The position numbers were made by a program, and so were the translations under genes. Below the pieces are notes generated by a model. The model searched no databases, was not told where the DNA came from, and was given only the letters and a program-made list of their open reading frames with translations. Of a DNA stretch of 64,000 nucleotides, positions 9,002-18,804 are shown one piece after another. Source of the stretch: an uncultured Eubacteriales bacterium (GTDB lineage: Bacteria > Bacillota > Clostridia > Peptostreptococcales > Anaerovoracaceae); contig CADBJW010000011.1 of assembly GCA_902795135.1 (NCBI GenBank), positions 1 through 64,000 on the forward strand. Direction: 5' to 3'. Positions within the stretch are counted from its first letter, which is position 1. Every line of letters begins with the position of its first letter.

Positions 9002-11499
9002 ACCAGCAACAACAAAAGCTACTACAGCTTTTATTGGAAGTCGATGAGATCTGCAAGGCAAATGACATCGAATACTACCTTGCTGCAGGCTGTTCCCTCG
9101 GTGCCATCCGGCAAGGGGGATTTATGCCCTGGGACGATGACGTGGATATATTCCTAACGCGGTCAAACTGGGAAAAACTGAAGACCGTTATGGAAACCGA
9201 TTGTCCGAAGGGTCGAGAGCTGATCCATAACGACAACACGCCGTATTACAGAAATACAGTGGCGCGGTACGTGGATCTGACGACCATTTATCTCAATAAA
9301 CTGATGATGCTGTCGCCAGAGGTCTGCTCGGTTGCGGTGGAATTTTTTATTCTCGATCCGTTCCCGAAAGATCCGGAAGAACAGAAAAACCACATTCGCA
9401 ATCTCAAAGTCTATGCGGAACTTCTGTATTATCCATCGGTTCTGAATAAAGGACTTTCAAAATTGCGGGATGATTTTGATCTGGACCTTTACAGGGAATA
9501 CGAGGATACCATCAGTACGCCGGAGGAAGTGACCATATTAGCAGCGCTTAAAAATGAATTTACAAAGACATCCGACGAGGACTGCGATACATATTGCATG
9601 CGATGGGGAAGGATTCCGTACCTGTTCCCGAAAGAGAACATGGAAGGTCATAGGATCATTACCTTTGAAGGGCATGTGTTTCCGATTTTGAAGTACACGG
9701 AGCGGTCTTTCCGTTCCGGATACGGGGATGATTGGATGTATTTGCCGGACGCACCGGATCAGCATTCCCATGCTGCAATTTATTTGGAGGACCAGGACGC
9801 AAAGGCCCGGTTCACCATGACCGAAGACGACAAGCAGCGAATCTTTGAGGCGTTTTGCAAGCGGAAGAAAATCAATCTTGAAAAATATGAATACGAAGGC
9901 AAACGGGACGAGCTTTTCGCAGGGGTTTGTGCGAAACTCACAGCAGGCAGACTTTGCAGACTCTGTGCGGATGTGGATCTGCAAAAGCTTTTGGAAGACA
10001 AACAGTTCGACGCCCTGAATCGTCTGTTCGAGGACTATTACAGGCTTCTTGGCAACCCGTATTTCAACGCCCACGGCATGGAACTGCAAATCCCGGATGA
10101 TATCCGGTATGTCGCAGCAGAAAGTCTGGTGCTCCAGGGCAGATATTACAACGTCGGAAGCATTTCCGAGGACGAGCGCGTGCAGGAACAAATCGCGTTC
10201 TGCCGCAGTCTTTCAGCTGCTATCTACGATGAACGGGATCTGGAAATGGCAGAAAGTATTTTGGATACCGGCGGTGAGTACAGGGATCTGATCGATTACG
10301 CGAGAGGCAGATTGTGGTGCCTCTGCCAGCGGGCCACGGATCCGGAAGGTCGCGCCAAAGCTGAGGCTTTTGCAGAAGAAGCGATCGATACCTTTGGGCG
10401 GGACGGCGAACTGCTTTGCTATGAGGGACAGCTGCGGTTTGCGGACGGCGATGAAGTAGGCGCAAAAGCCCTCTTTGAAGAAGGCGTACGGAAGACCAGA
10501 AATGGATTTCTGCTGCGGGCTGCGGAGGAACTGTGCGACGTCACAAAACCGGCAGATGATTATTCTCTGCGTGGATATCACGGAAAGGGCGTTGGTCGAT
10601 TGCTCAAGGCTTTTGACCGTTTCTGCAGGGAATGCGGCGCGGAGTATCAGATCACCGGCATTAGGGATCTGTCGGATATCGGTTCGGTTCTGGCCCTTTT
10701 GGAGCACGATCAGGTGGAAATCGCCATGTTTGGCGAGGATTTGCAGCGGCTTGAGAAGACGGTCAATGAAAATGGAACGGGATTTTTCCTGGAGCGTTTG
10801 GGCAACAATCCAAAGGCCATGGATTTCACCGTTCGGTTCTATGATCTGGGCTCCTGCGTGATCGATCTCAGAGATTATGAGACCCATTCCAGACACGGAT
10901 TGTTTCTGTCCATCAACGAAATAGAAAAGAAAGGCGGCAAGGCGGAACGCGAAATGCTTGGCATCATGACAGACGCTTGGCTGAATGGCAGTATCCGCAA
11001 GTATATGAAACGCCGCAAAAAGACGAGGCTCAAGGCAAAGGCACTTCGCAGATTCGGCGCGGTTCTTTCCAGAAAATCAAAGGAAAGACGTCTGCTGGCA
11101 TATAAGCAAAAGCATTTTGGTATTTCCAAACAGGAAGCAGCATCCGGCAGCGCCACGCTTCGCATCGGCGAGAACGAAGTGTCCGCTTCAGACCTGAATA
11201 AAACCTACGATTGCTATATCGAGCCGTGCGACATGCACGTGCCGGTTTCGCTGGTCTGCAGCAAAGGTCCGGCAAAGGCTCAGTTGCGCCTGCGGTATGA
11301 GAGAAGGTTCCGGACGGTCAACGAAAATGATCCGTTTGAAAAGGTTATGGATCAGGAAATCAAGTCCATGATTGAAAGCAGTCTGGAATACCATCACCAA
11401 TTTGAGAAAAAGAGCAAACAGGTTGCCAAATACGCAGGCATCATCGAGAAGAAATGGCGCGAAATTAAGGATACCTATGGATTGCAAACACAGGGGTAA
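8998..11499 (+). CDS. LicD phosphotransferase fused to a degenerate second LicD-like domain
   Basis: This 833-residue protein reads as three parts. Residues 1 to about 320 are a catalytic LicD domain with GCSLGAIRQGG and PWDDDVDIF (D46-D48, D50). Residues about 330-520 are helical repeats. Residues about 535-750 resemble a second LicD fold: LLKAFDRFCRECGAEYQITG, then VEIAMFGEDLQRLE where the acidic motif should be. The C-terminal ~90 residues look helical and charged. This is the same order as the gene pair 6238+7814, but in one polypeptide, supporting physical association of the separate proteins. The start is joined to the previous stop by ATGA. Confidence 0.75.
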   Translation: MNQQQQKLLQLLLEVDEICKANDIEYYLAAGCSLGAIRQGGFMPWDDDVDIFLTRSNWEKLKTVMETDCPKGRELIHNDNTPYYRNTVARYVDLTTIYLNKLMMLSPEVCSVAVEFFILDPFPKDPEEQKNHIRNLKVYAELLYYPSVLNKGLSKLRDDFDLDLYREYEDTISTPEEVTILAALKNEFTKTSDEDCDTYCMRWGRIPYLFPKENMEGHRIITFEGHVFPILKYTERSFRSGYGDDWMYLPDAPDQHSHAAIYLEDQDAKARFTMTEDDKQRIFEAFCKRKKINLEKYEYEGKRDELFAGVCAKLTAGRLCRLCADVDLQKLLEDKQFDALNRLFEDYYRLLGNPYFNAHGMELQIPDDIRYVAAESLVLQGRYYNVGSISEDERVQEQIAFCRSLSAAIYDERDLEMAESILDTGGEYRDLIDYARGRLWCLCQRATDPEGRAKAEAFAEEAIDTFGRDGELLCYEGQLRFADGDEVGAKALFEEGVRKTRNGFLLRAAEELCDVTKPADDYSLRGYHGKGVGRLLKAFDRFCRECGAEYQITGIRDLSDIGSVLALLEHDQVEIAMFGEDLQRLEKTVNENGTGFFLERLGNNPKAMDFTVRFYDLGSCVIDLRDYETHSRHGLFLSINEIEKKGGKAEREMLGIMTDAWLNGSIRKYMKRRKKTRLKAKALRRFGAVLSRKSKERRLLAYKQKHFGISKQEAASGSATLRIGENEVSASDLNKTYDCYIEPCDMHVPVSLVCSKGPAKAQLRLRYERRFRTVNENDPFEKVMDQEIKSMIESSLEYHHQFEKKSKQVAKYAGIIEKKWREIKDTYGLQTQG

Positions 11500-11510
11500 T
11501 AAGGTAAAAT
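11482..11510 (+). promoter_or_regulatory. Sigma-A-type promoter for the secreted SGNH protein
   Basis: TTGCAA (11482-11487) and TAAAAT (11505-11510) are 17 bases apart. The site overlaps the last codons of the LicD fusion gene and lies just upstream of AGGAGGG and the ATG at 11538. Confidence 0.5.
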
Positions 11511-11537
11511 AGTGGGATAAAGGAGGGATCAATTCCA

Positions 11538-14078
11538 ATGAAAAAACTAGTTAGATTGCTTGCAGTAGTGATGACGATTTCCGTGCTGTTTTGGGGCATC
11601 GGTGATGACGTCAGCGCGGCCAAAAGCAAAGGACCGAGAATCAAAACCATTATCGCGACACAGAATTACGTAAAGCTCGAATGGAGTAAAACGAAAAAGG
11701 CGAAGGGCTATTATGTGTTCAAGAAAACAGGGAATGGCTCATACAAGCAGATTGCAGAATTAGGGCCAAAGACCAGAGGCTTTACGGACAAAAGCATAAA
11801 AGTCGGAACGACCTATAAATATCGCATCGCGGCCAAGAAAAAGGGTGGCAAGCTCAAGTACGGCAAGGCAAAGCAGATCACGCCAAAATACATCACGCCG
11901 TGCAAGCTGAAGACCTTGTCGAATTACTACGGATCTGCGAAGAAACGCTATTCAGTCATCACATGGAGCGGCAGTAAGAGCGGCTATTATTACTATATTT
12001 TTCGAAAGAGCGGCAGCGGCAGCTACGTCCATATCGGAACCGTAAAAGGAGTCAATGGGACGCAGAAGTATACGGATAAGGATATCGGTGACGGGACCAA
12101 TTACACCTATACGGTACGAGCTGTCCAAAAGCTGAACAATAGCAAAAAAAAGAAAAAGAGCAAGAAGACAATCGTCGAATACTGGGGAAATTACGATAGC
12201 GCCGGAATCCGGACGATTTGCCAGAAAGTTAATGTTGACGGCAGCATCAAAAATTTCCAGAATCTCAAGACCTATGTAAAGTGGAAAGGTGTTTCCGGCG
12301 CAACGAATTACTACGTCTACCGGAAAAAGGGATTTGGCGGCAGCTATAAATTGCTCGCAACGACCGGAAGCGGAACGAGACAGTACATCGATGTGTACTC
12401 CAAAACGCTGAAGACGAAGGACGAAAAGAGCAACCTGTTTTCTGAGCACTTTGTCGATCCGGACCGAAATCCATATCACTACATGGTGCGGGCGGTCGTG
12501 AAGAAGAACGGCAAAATCAGTTATAGTGACTATTACCTGCACGGTGTCTTCTCACTATCTGAGCCGCAGATTATGACGGTGACCAAGGTCAAGGGAAACG
12601 AATACAAAGTTAAGTTCTGTGAAGTTTACAATGCTGAAAAATATGAAATTTATTCGGCAACGAAGAGTGGCAGCAAGTTTACCTGGCATAAGCTAAAGAC
12701 GGTTGCACCGAATGGAAAGAACTCCCAGACGGTAACCGTTAAAAAACACGAAAAGGACACATACTTCAGCGTCAAAGCCATTTCGACCATGAAAGGGAGC
12801 ACACTGAATAGTTCCTTCGAGACGGGATTTACCATCAAGAATCTGGGCAAGCTAAAGGGTAAGAAAATCCTTTACTATGGAGACAGCATTACCTATGGAA
12901 GTGGATACAGAGGCTTATATGCGTATCCGATCCGGGTTCAGCAAATGCTCGGCGGAGACTACTACAATCCATCCATTCCGGGTGCAACCTATTCGCAGAA
13001 GACTACGTCCAGATGGAATCTGCATCCGATGACGAAGCGGGATCGCATGTATGACCAGGTTGGTGTTCGGATCCGGGATGGAGAAGATGTCATCAAGTCC
13101 TATAATAACACGGTTCATATTCCTCTTCAGCCGAGCTGGGGAAGGACCTTTGATAAGTACGATGTAGTTATTTTTGCAGCCGGAACCAATGATTATCTGG
13201 ACAATGCAGAAATCGGAGACATCAACAGCGCGGACCCGCATACCTTCTGCGGTGCCATCAATATGACCATGAAGTTCGTCCAGGATGGAAACGCGAAGCG
13301 AGTCAGCGCCGGCAAGGCACCGATCAAGGTAATTTTTCTGAATCTGTTCTACAGCGACCGGACTTACTACAAGAATTGGGGAAAGAGAACCAACCGGTTC
13401 AAGACCAAGAACGACATCGGTCTGACGCTGACCGATTACCAAGAGGCACAGAACGCTTTGGTAGCGAAGTATCAGAAGGGATACATCTTTGAACCAGATG
13501 CAAGTGGAAAGGAACTGACTGCGGACGATCAGGGAGCTTCCCTGGGAGCACCGACCAGCCAGGAACCATCGGCGAAGCTGCAAACCGAAGCATCGACAGC
13601 AGAGGTTGCAACAGAAACACCGGAAGAAGCAATCGCCGGAAGTGAATTAGAAAACGGAGACGGTGAGGATGCATTGAAGGCGCTCGAAGAACCGGCACAG
13701 GCGGACGAAGCAAATCCTGAGGAAGCGGCCGAAGAAGCGGAAGAGGCAGCGGATGAAGTCGCTGCGCCGGAAGCAGAGCAGGGGGCAGCTGGGGCAGCTG
13801 CAGATGCCGATGCGACTGGAGAAGTTGAAGCTGCAACGCCGTCTTCTGAGGTAACAACCGCAGAAACATCGGAAGAAGCACTGCCATCGGGAATTGAGGA
13901 TGATGTGGTTGGTCTGTCCAATATTAAGAACGGCATGAAGATCTACAAAATGTCGACCAGCTTCATCAATCAGAGCAACTGTCCATACCTGATGCTGGAC
14001 AACCTGCATCTTAGCAGAGTGGGCTCCGGCATAACCGGAAACGCCTTGGCAGAGTTTCTTGTAACAAAGGTTTATTAA
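11538..14078 (+). CDS. Secreted multi-domain SGNH (GDSL-type) hydrolase with Fn3-like repeats and an acidic insert
   Basis: This 846-residue protein has a signal peptide (about 1-32, ending VSAAKS). About four Fn3-like beta domains follow (35-430), marked by repeated YKYRIAAK, YTYTVRAV and YHYMVRAV strands. The SGNH hydrolase domain runs from about 430, with block I GDSITYG (S450), block III AGTNDYL (N551) and block V LDNLHL (D821, H824). Between blocks III and V an Ala/Glu-rich, low-complexity stretch (about 653-786) interrupts the catalytic domain. Family knowledge suggests esterase or acetyl-esterase activity on surface glycans. It lies between LicD genes and the KAS-III pair, so it may trim acyl groups from the same polymer. 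No sortase motif was seen. Confidence 0.8.
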   Translation: MKKLVRLLAVVMTISVLFWGIGDDVSAAKSKGPRIKTIIATQNYVKLEWSKTKKAKGYYVFKKTGNGSYKQIAELGPKTRGFTDKSIKVGTTYKYRIAAKKKGGKLKYGKAKQITPKYITPCKLKTLSNYYGSAKKRYSVITWSGSKSGYYYYIFRKSGSGSYVHIGTVKGVNGTQKYTDKDIGDGTNYTYTVRAVQKLNNSKKKKKSKKTIVEYWGNYDSAGIRTICQKVNVDGSIKNFQNLKTYVKWKGVSGATNYYVYRKKGFGGSYKLLATTGSGTRQYIDVYSKTLKTKDEKSNLFSEHFVDPDRNPYHYMVRAVVKKNGKISYSDYYLHGVFSLSEPQIMTVTKVKGNEYKVKFCEVYNAEKYEIYSATKSGSKFTWHKLKTVAPNGKNSQTVTVKKHEKDTYFSVKAISTMKGSTLNSSFETGFTIKNLGKLKGKKILYYGDSITYGSGYRGLYAYPIRVQQMLGGDYYNPSIPGATYSQKTTSRWNLHPMTKRDRMYDQVGVRIRDGEDVIKSYNNTVHIPLQPSWGRTFDKYDVVIFAAGTNDYLDNAEIGDINSADPHTFCGAINMTMKFVQDGNAKRVSAGKAPIKVIFLNLFYSDRTYYKNWGKRTNRFKTKNDIGLTLTDYQEAQNALVAKYQKGYIFEPDASGKELTADDQGASLGAPTSQEPSAKLQTEASTAEVATETPEEAIAGSELENGDGEDALKALEEPAQADEANPEEAAEEAEEAADEVAAPEAEQGAAGAAADADATGEVEAATPSSEVTTAETSEEALPSGIEDDVVGLSNIKNGMKIYKMSTSFINQSNCPYLMLDNLHLSRVGSGITGNALAEFLVTKVY

Positions 14079-14132
14079 TTCGATAATAATAGGTACGTTA
14101 ATAATAAAAGATGATTTTTATAGGAGGAAGAA

Positions 14133-14363
14133 ATGTCAGAAATCAAAGCAATATTGTCTGAACTCAGACCAGAATTTAATTTTGATGACAGCAGTAACTT
14201 TATTGAGGATGGATATCTGGATTCCTTTGATATCATCTCTCTGATTTCAACCATTGAAGAAAAATACGGCGTAGTTGTTGACGGATTGGACATCGTACCG
14301 GAGAACTTCATCAGCTACGAAGCCATTGAAAACCTGATTAAAAAGAGCGGAGGAAATGCATGA
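14133..14363 (+). CDS. Acyl carrier protein 2
   Basis: This 76-residue carrier protein has S31 in the GYLDSFDIISL context as the phosphopantetheine site. A strong AGGAGG lies upstream of ATG 14133. Its stop overlaps the start of the KAS-III-like gene (ATGA), so the two are co-translated and are likely partners. It is a different sequence from the ACP at 2858, which hints that the locus builds two distinct thioester-bound intermediates. Confidence 0.85.
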   Translation: MSEIKAILSELRPEFNFDDSSNFIEDGYLDSFDIISLISTIEEKYGVVVDGLDIVPENFISYEAIENLIKKSGGNA

Positions 14364-15430
14364 AAACAGTCTTTAAGGGAAAAAGAGTCTCTTCCGTTTT
14401 AGGAATCCTTCCTGAAACCGTTTCCCACTTCGACGATGAGGTGGACAATTACACATTCCCACCGAAGCAGACGATGAAACTGAAGAGAGTCATGGGATAT
14501 GATACCCATCGCATGTCCAAAGAAGACAGTTTCACGTCCGACTTTTGCAAGTTTGGTGTAAAGTACTTGCTTGACCATGATATCGTTCAGAAAGAAGAGG
14601 TAGGAGCGATCATCGTAGTATCCCTGTCACCAGATTACTTCCTGCCGCACATTTCCAATACGGTTCAGGGTGATCTGGGATTCGGACCGGACGTACTTTG
14701 CCTGGACATTGCCCAGGGGTGCTGCGGTTATCTGATCGGCCTGATGCAGGCCTTCCTGCTGCTGGATCACATGCCGGACAAGAAGGTGCTGGTCTGCAAT
14801 GCAGATGTTCTGAGCAAAAAGGTTTCAAAACGCGATCGCAACGACTATCCTCTCGCTGGAGATGGCGGTTCCGTTTCAGTCGTCGAAAACGATCCGGATG
14901 CAACCGATATCCACTTTATCATGCATATGAACGGAGAGAAGCGGGACGTTCTCAGAATTCCGGCTGGCGGATTTAAGATGCCGAATACCCCGGAAACCGG
15001 AGAACTGAAGGATGTTGGCGACGGTAACCTGAGAGCCCTCGATCATATGCACATGGACGGTGCAGAAGTATTCAACTTCGTTCAGACCGAAGCGCCTCCA
15101 TGCATCGAAGAAACATTGGAATTCGCTGGCCGGGATAAGGATAGTATCGAATATTATCTGTTCCACCAGCCGAATAAATTCATGGTACAAAAGCTGAGAG
15201 AGAAGATCGGCGTACCAGCCGAGAAAGTTCCGGATGATCTGGTCGTGAAATATGGAAACACAAGTGGAGCGACCATTCCAATGACCCTGACCGATCATTT
15301 TGCAAAGGAAATGGTGGAGGATGTACATCCTTGCTGTCTGTCTGCTTTTGGTTCCGGTCTCGCATGGGGTACGATGATTATCGATCTTGGCAAAATGGAC
15401 TTTTGTGAACTTTTGGAGTCCGATTTATAG
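14360..15430 (+). CDS. Beta-ketoacyl-ACP synthase III-like enzyme
   Basis: This 356-residue thiolase-fold enzyme carries C121 in AQGCCGYLIG at the place of the FabH ACxGF cysteine, H in LFHQPNKFMV, and N in YGNTSGAT. These make up the Cys-His-Asn triad. It is longer and more divergent than housekeeping FabH (about 320-330), like KAS-III relatives in secondary pathways that condense or transfer acyl groups. It is coupled to ACP 2. I infer that it makes or loads a short beta-keto or acyl unit for the surface polymer. A role as simple acyltransferase onto the ACP is an alternative. Confidence 0.8.
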   Translation: MKTVFKGKRVSSVLGILPETVSHFDDEVDNYTFPPKQTMKLKRVMGYDTHRMSKEDSFTSDFCKFGVKYLLDHDIVQKEEVGAIIVVSLSPDYFLPHISNTVQGDLGFGPDVLCLDIAQGCCGYLIGLMQAFLLLDHMPDKKVLVCNADVLSKKVSKRDRNDYPLAGDGGSVSVVENDPDATDIHFIMHMNGEKRDVLRIPAGGFKMPNTPETGELKDVGDGNLRALDHMHMDGAEVFNFVQTEAPPCIEETLEFAGRDKDSIEYYLFHQPNKFMVQKLREKIGVPAEKVPDDLVVKYGNTSGATIPMTLTDHFAKEMVEDVHPCCLSAFGSGLAWGTMIIDLGKMDFCELLESDL

Positions 15431-15531
15431 TGAATTTAAGTGAGAGAAATTAAGGACAATCATATTAGTTTCTTTTTGACCAATATGGTTACATGCAGAA
15501 AACCATCGAAGAGGGTTCCTTCTAAAAAACT

Positions 15532-17118
15532 ATGAATGAGAAACAAGAATATTTGTTGAATTTGCTGATTGAATTTGACCAAATCTGCAGAAATAATGAA
15601 ATAGAATATGCACTTGCAGGTGGAAGTATGCTCGGTGCAGTTAGACATGGAGGTTTTATCCCATGGGATGATGATATTGATGTTTTTGTCACTAAAAAAA
15701 ATTTTGACAAACTCAAAGACTTTTTCAATCATCATCAACTAGAAAATAGAGCATTTGTTCATAAATGGAACAATGATAGGTATCCCATGATTATTGCTAG
15801 ATATTATGTTACAAATAATACTTGCCTTCAACGAGCGACCGCATGGGATTTCATGCCTGCTGGACAGTACATTGACATTATGATTTTCTTTCCTATGCCT
15901 TTGGATGAGAAAAAGCATGAGCGTTTTCTTGAGGATATGGCTCTATATATAGAGTTGACCAATGAGTTCTATTCTGATGACATTTACCGAAGCAGAAGTT
16001 TCCTCAGGAGATATGACTTTTGGAATCGGCTCAAGAGGGCTTTTGGTAAGGATCATGTCCTGCAACATTTTGAGAAAAAATTGTTCAAATACAGTGAGGA
16101 GGAATGCGAATACTATGCAATATCACATTGCGTAATCTATCCACTTATGTATCCCAAATCAGTTGTTAAAAACACTGTATATGTTAACTTTGAGGGCACG
16201 AAGCTTCCAATTGTTAAGAAGTACATGGATTTACTTTGGTACGGATATGGTTCCAGTTGGAGAATGATGCCACCGAAAAGCAGTCAGGCAACTCATAGAC
16301 TATTTGACGATTTTGAGCACCCATATAGATTGTATTTGGATGATTACATGAGATTTGTGGAGAAGAAGGATGTATTCCGGACACTTAAAAGATACAAAGA
16401 TAGTGTGATTGAAGATGGCAAAGCTAGATATTATCTATACAAAACTCGACAGAAGTATAGAAGCGACATAAATGCGTTGCTTTTTGGACGTTCTGTCGTT
16501 GAAGATGAAATCGATCTCGATGAAGAATTCCGCAACCGAAACTATCAGGTTCTCAGCAATTATTTCCGGAAATACTACAATCTGCAGTTATCCTTTTCCT
16601 ATCGACAATGGGATTCTTTCATTGACATAGGAGATCGCAATCTTTACATTGCCTGTTGGACGCTGATCTATTATAGCGGTCAGTATTTTGATGCGGCCAA
16701 ATTGCTGCGTATGCGGCAGTCCCAGGCAAAGGAAATGACGCCGGAGCTTTTGGAACTGACAGTTCTGATCGAACAAATCGAGGGATTGTATCATGCCATG
16801 GATTTCGAAGGTATCGAGGGAGTACGAAAGCAGGTCGAAGCTTTTGATAACAAAGAGCACCTGCTGGATTATTGTTTAGCGGAAGTCATGCTGTTGGAGC
16901 ATGATGCAAAAGACGAAGAGAGTATTGACCGGTTGATCAGCAAGTCCGAGGAGTACATCCTCATGTTCCCGTATTGTTGGGATTTCGTATATTATCTGGC
17001 GTCCGGATTCCGGAAAAAAGGCATGGATCAGGCCGCCGAAATCGCGGAGGATATGGTCGTTCGCAGTAGCAGAAACGGATTGTTGATCCGTAATATAGAA
17101 CAGGCAAAAGGCGCATAA
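15532..17118 (+). CDS. LicD-family phosphotransferase with helical-repeat region (copy 2)
   Basis: This 528-residue protein is collinear with the copy at 6238. It keeps the LicD motifs ALAGGSMLGAVRHGG and PWDDDIDVF (D46-D48, D50), the MPAGQYIDIM strand and the C-terminal helical repeats. The first ~950 bases (to about 16,480) are much AT-richer than the rest of the gene and its neighbours, so the gene looks mosaic. Its degenerate LicD-like partner starts 2 bases after the stop. The role is inferred as for copy 1, with possibly different head-group or acceptor specificity. Confidence 0.85.
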   Translation: MNEKQEYLLNLLIEFDQICRNNEIEYALAGGSMLGAVRHGGFIPWDDDIDVFVTKKNFDKLKDFFNHHQLENRAFVHKWNNDRYPMIIARYYVTNNTCLQRATAWDFMPAGQYIDIMIFFPMPLDEKKHERFLEDMALYIELTNEFYSDDIYRSRSFLRRYDFWNRLKRAFGKDHVLQHFEKKLFKYSEEECEYYAISHCVIYPLMYPKSVVKNTVYVNFEGTKLPIVKKYMDLLWYGYGSSWRMMPPKSSQATHRLFDDFEHPYRLYLDDYMRFVEKKDVFRTLKRYKDSVIEDGKARYYLYKTRQKYRSDINALLFGRSVVEDEIDLDEEFRNRNYQVLSNYFRKYYNLQLSFSYRQWDSFIDIGDRNLYIACWTLIYYSGQYFDAAKLLRMRQSQAKEMTPELLELTVLIEQIEGLYHAMDFEGIEGVRKQVEAFDNKEHLLDYCLAEVMLLEHDAKDEESIDRLISKSEEYILMFPYCWDFVYYLASGFRKKGMDQAAEIAEDMVVRSSRNGLLIRNIEQAKGA

Positions 17119-17120
17119 CT

Positions 17121-18782
17121 ATGAGGAGTAATGTTGAAGTTCTGGAACAATTATTTGACGAGCTAACGAGCACATGCAAAACCCTTGGAATCACATTGTT
17201 TGGCGTGACACGCGATGCCGAGAGACTGGCAGAAGGGATCCTGAAACGCAAGTATGTTTATGCTGTGGATTTTGCCGTGTATGCGGAGGATTTCGGCGAA
17301 CTGCTGCATGCTTTGGAAGGAAGAGACAACTTTGCAGTGGAAAGTCTGGAAAACAATCCTCATATGCCGGGTATCGGGATTCGATTTACAGACAAGGATT
17401 CGTTGTATTATGACCCGACGGATGCGGGATCCTTTTGTTATAACGGAATTCATTTGAATATATGGCCATTGATTCGGAGACCGAAAAATGGATTTGCAAA
17501 TAAAATTATCAATCTGAAAGAACGGTTTTGGGAGAAAAAAGAAACCTATGAATTAGAGCCTCGCAGTTTTGGTGACAAATGTAAGGAGGGTCTGATTCGT
17601 GTACTTTTCAAGTTGTTTGGAGAACAGCGAACGGGCAGGAGCCTGATGAAACGGTGCCTTTCCCGGTCGGCTGCGGCGAAGGGAAAATACACCTTCCATC
17701 TGCCGAATGGGGTCATCTGTGAGATGACGGCAAAGGAAATACGCAGTTATCCTTGTATTGAGACAAGAGGCATCATGATGAAATGCTTCCCAAGCGATTC
17801 GACGGTTCACCGGAAGTATTACCGACTACGGAGACTGACAAAGACCTTCGCAGTTTTCAGTTCGGACGTTCCTTGGGAGGATTTGGTTCAGTTTGATGGA
17901 ATCGGGTCAGAGTCAAAGAGAAAGGACTTCATTAAGAACATTCGCAAACGGAATGAGAATTATATCGTTGCCTTGAACGATGCAATGGACTATTGGAAAC
18001 TCATGGAGATGTCTTATGAGCGGGTACAGTTTTACCGGGATTTTTATCCGCAAAAGGACGCTCTGATGAACCTATACCATGAAAAAAGGTATGAGGAACT
18101 ATCCGATGCACTGGATTTGTACATCAAAGCGCTGACCCGGTACAACAAAAAGAATCTAACACTGTGCTTTGATGTGGATTTCTTCGAGATGGCTATGGCT
18201 GTGCTTGTGTACAAAGACCGGCCGGAACGGGCGGCGAAACTGCTCCGCAATGTGAAACTCGAACACATGGAATCCGTAGGAGAATATCTCCAGCGGGAAG
18301 AAATGGGTCTTGTGCTTGACATGGAGATGTGCCGGAAAAGACAGGCTTACCTGGAAGAAATGCTGGGATTCATGGAACAGGAAATCAGCATTCGGGATAA
18401 CAGCATCAAAGATACGGATCCGGATAGCGCCGAAGACAGTCAGGACAAACCGCCATTTGAACGAACAGAACAGGGCGGCAAGATCCATATCTATATCTAC
18501 GCACGAAATCTGGAATGCGAACCGGAAAATCTGGGCAAGACCGGGGAACAGGAAATTATCGTCAATGGACCATCCATTGATGAACTGAATACCGAAGTGG
18601 AGTATAACAACATTCATTTTATCGTTGATGCGGAAATCACAAAGACTCCAGTTTGGCAGAGTACGCTGACATTTTCCTTTGAGGGACTCGAAGAGAATGA
18701 GCGGCTGGAGTATGTAGGATATGGAAGTGTCAATTATTACCGCGATAAAATGGCGCTTTGTTATTTAATGCAACTCAATTAA
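17121..18782 (+). CDS. Degenerate LicD-like partner protein with C-terminal extension (copy 2)
   Basis: This 553-residue protein is a paralogue of the protein at 7814: FGVTRDAERLAEG and YAVDFAVYAED replace the LicD GGS loop and acidic motif, and the IHLNIWPLIRRPKNG segment matches HINVLPMIRRPKK. Residues about 420-553 are an extra domain that begins with an acidic linker and then has predicted beta strands (KIHIYIYARNLE, NIHFIVDAEITK). Copy 1 lacks this part. The gene sits 2 bases after a LicD gene, repeating the pair order. A catalytic role is doubtful because the acidic cluster is lost. Confidence 0.6.
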   Translation: MRSNVEVLEQLFDELTSTCKTLGITLFGVTRDAERLAEGILKRKYVYAVDFAVYAEDFGELLHALEGRDNFAVESLENNPHMPGIGIRFTDKDSLYYDPTDAGSFCYNGIHLNIWPLIRRPKNGFANKIINLKERFWEKKETYELEPRSFGDKCKEGLIRVLFKLFGEQRTGRSLMKRCLSRSAAAKGKYTFHLPNGVICEMTAKEIRSYPCIETRGIMMKCFPSDSTVHRKYYRLRRLTKTFAVFSSDVPWEDLVQFDGIGSESKRKDFIKNIRKRNENYIVALNDAMDYWKLMEMSYERVQFYRDFYPQKDALMNLYHEKRYEELSDALDLYIKALTRYNKKNLTLCFDVDFFEMAMAVLVYKDRPERAAKLLRNVKLEHMESVGEYLQREEMGLVLDMEMCRKRQAYLEEMLGFMEQEISIRDNSIKDTDPDSAEDSQDKPPFERTEQGGKIHIYIYARNLECEPENLGKTGEQEIIVNGPSIDELNTEVEYNNIHFIVDAEITKTPVWQSTLTFSFEGLEENERLEYVGYGSVNYYRDKMALCYLMQLN

Positions 18783-18804
18783 TGTCTAGAGGAGCATCAT
18801 TACA

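Noticed and set aside
13529..13936. Ala/Ser-rich minus-strand frames in the SGNH gene
   Set aside because: They arise from the GC-skewed repeats that encode the Ala/Glu-rich insert on the plus strand.
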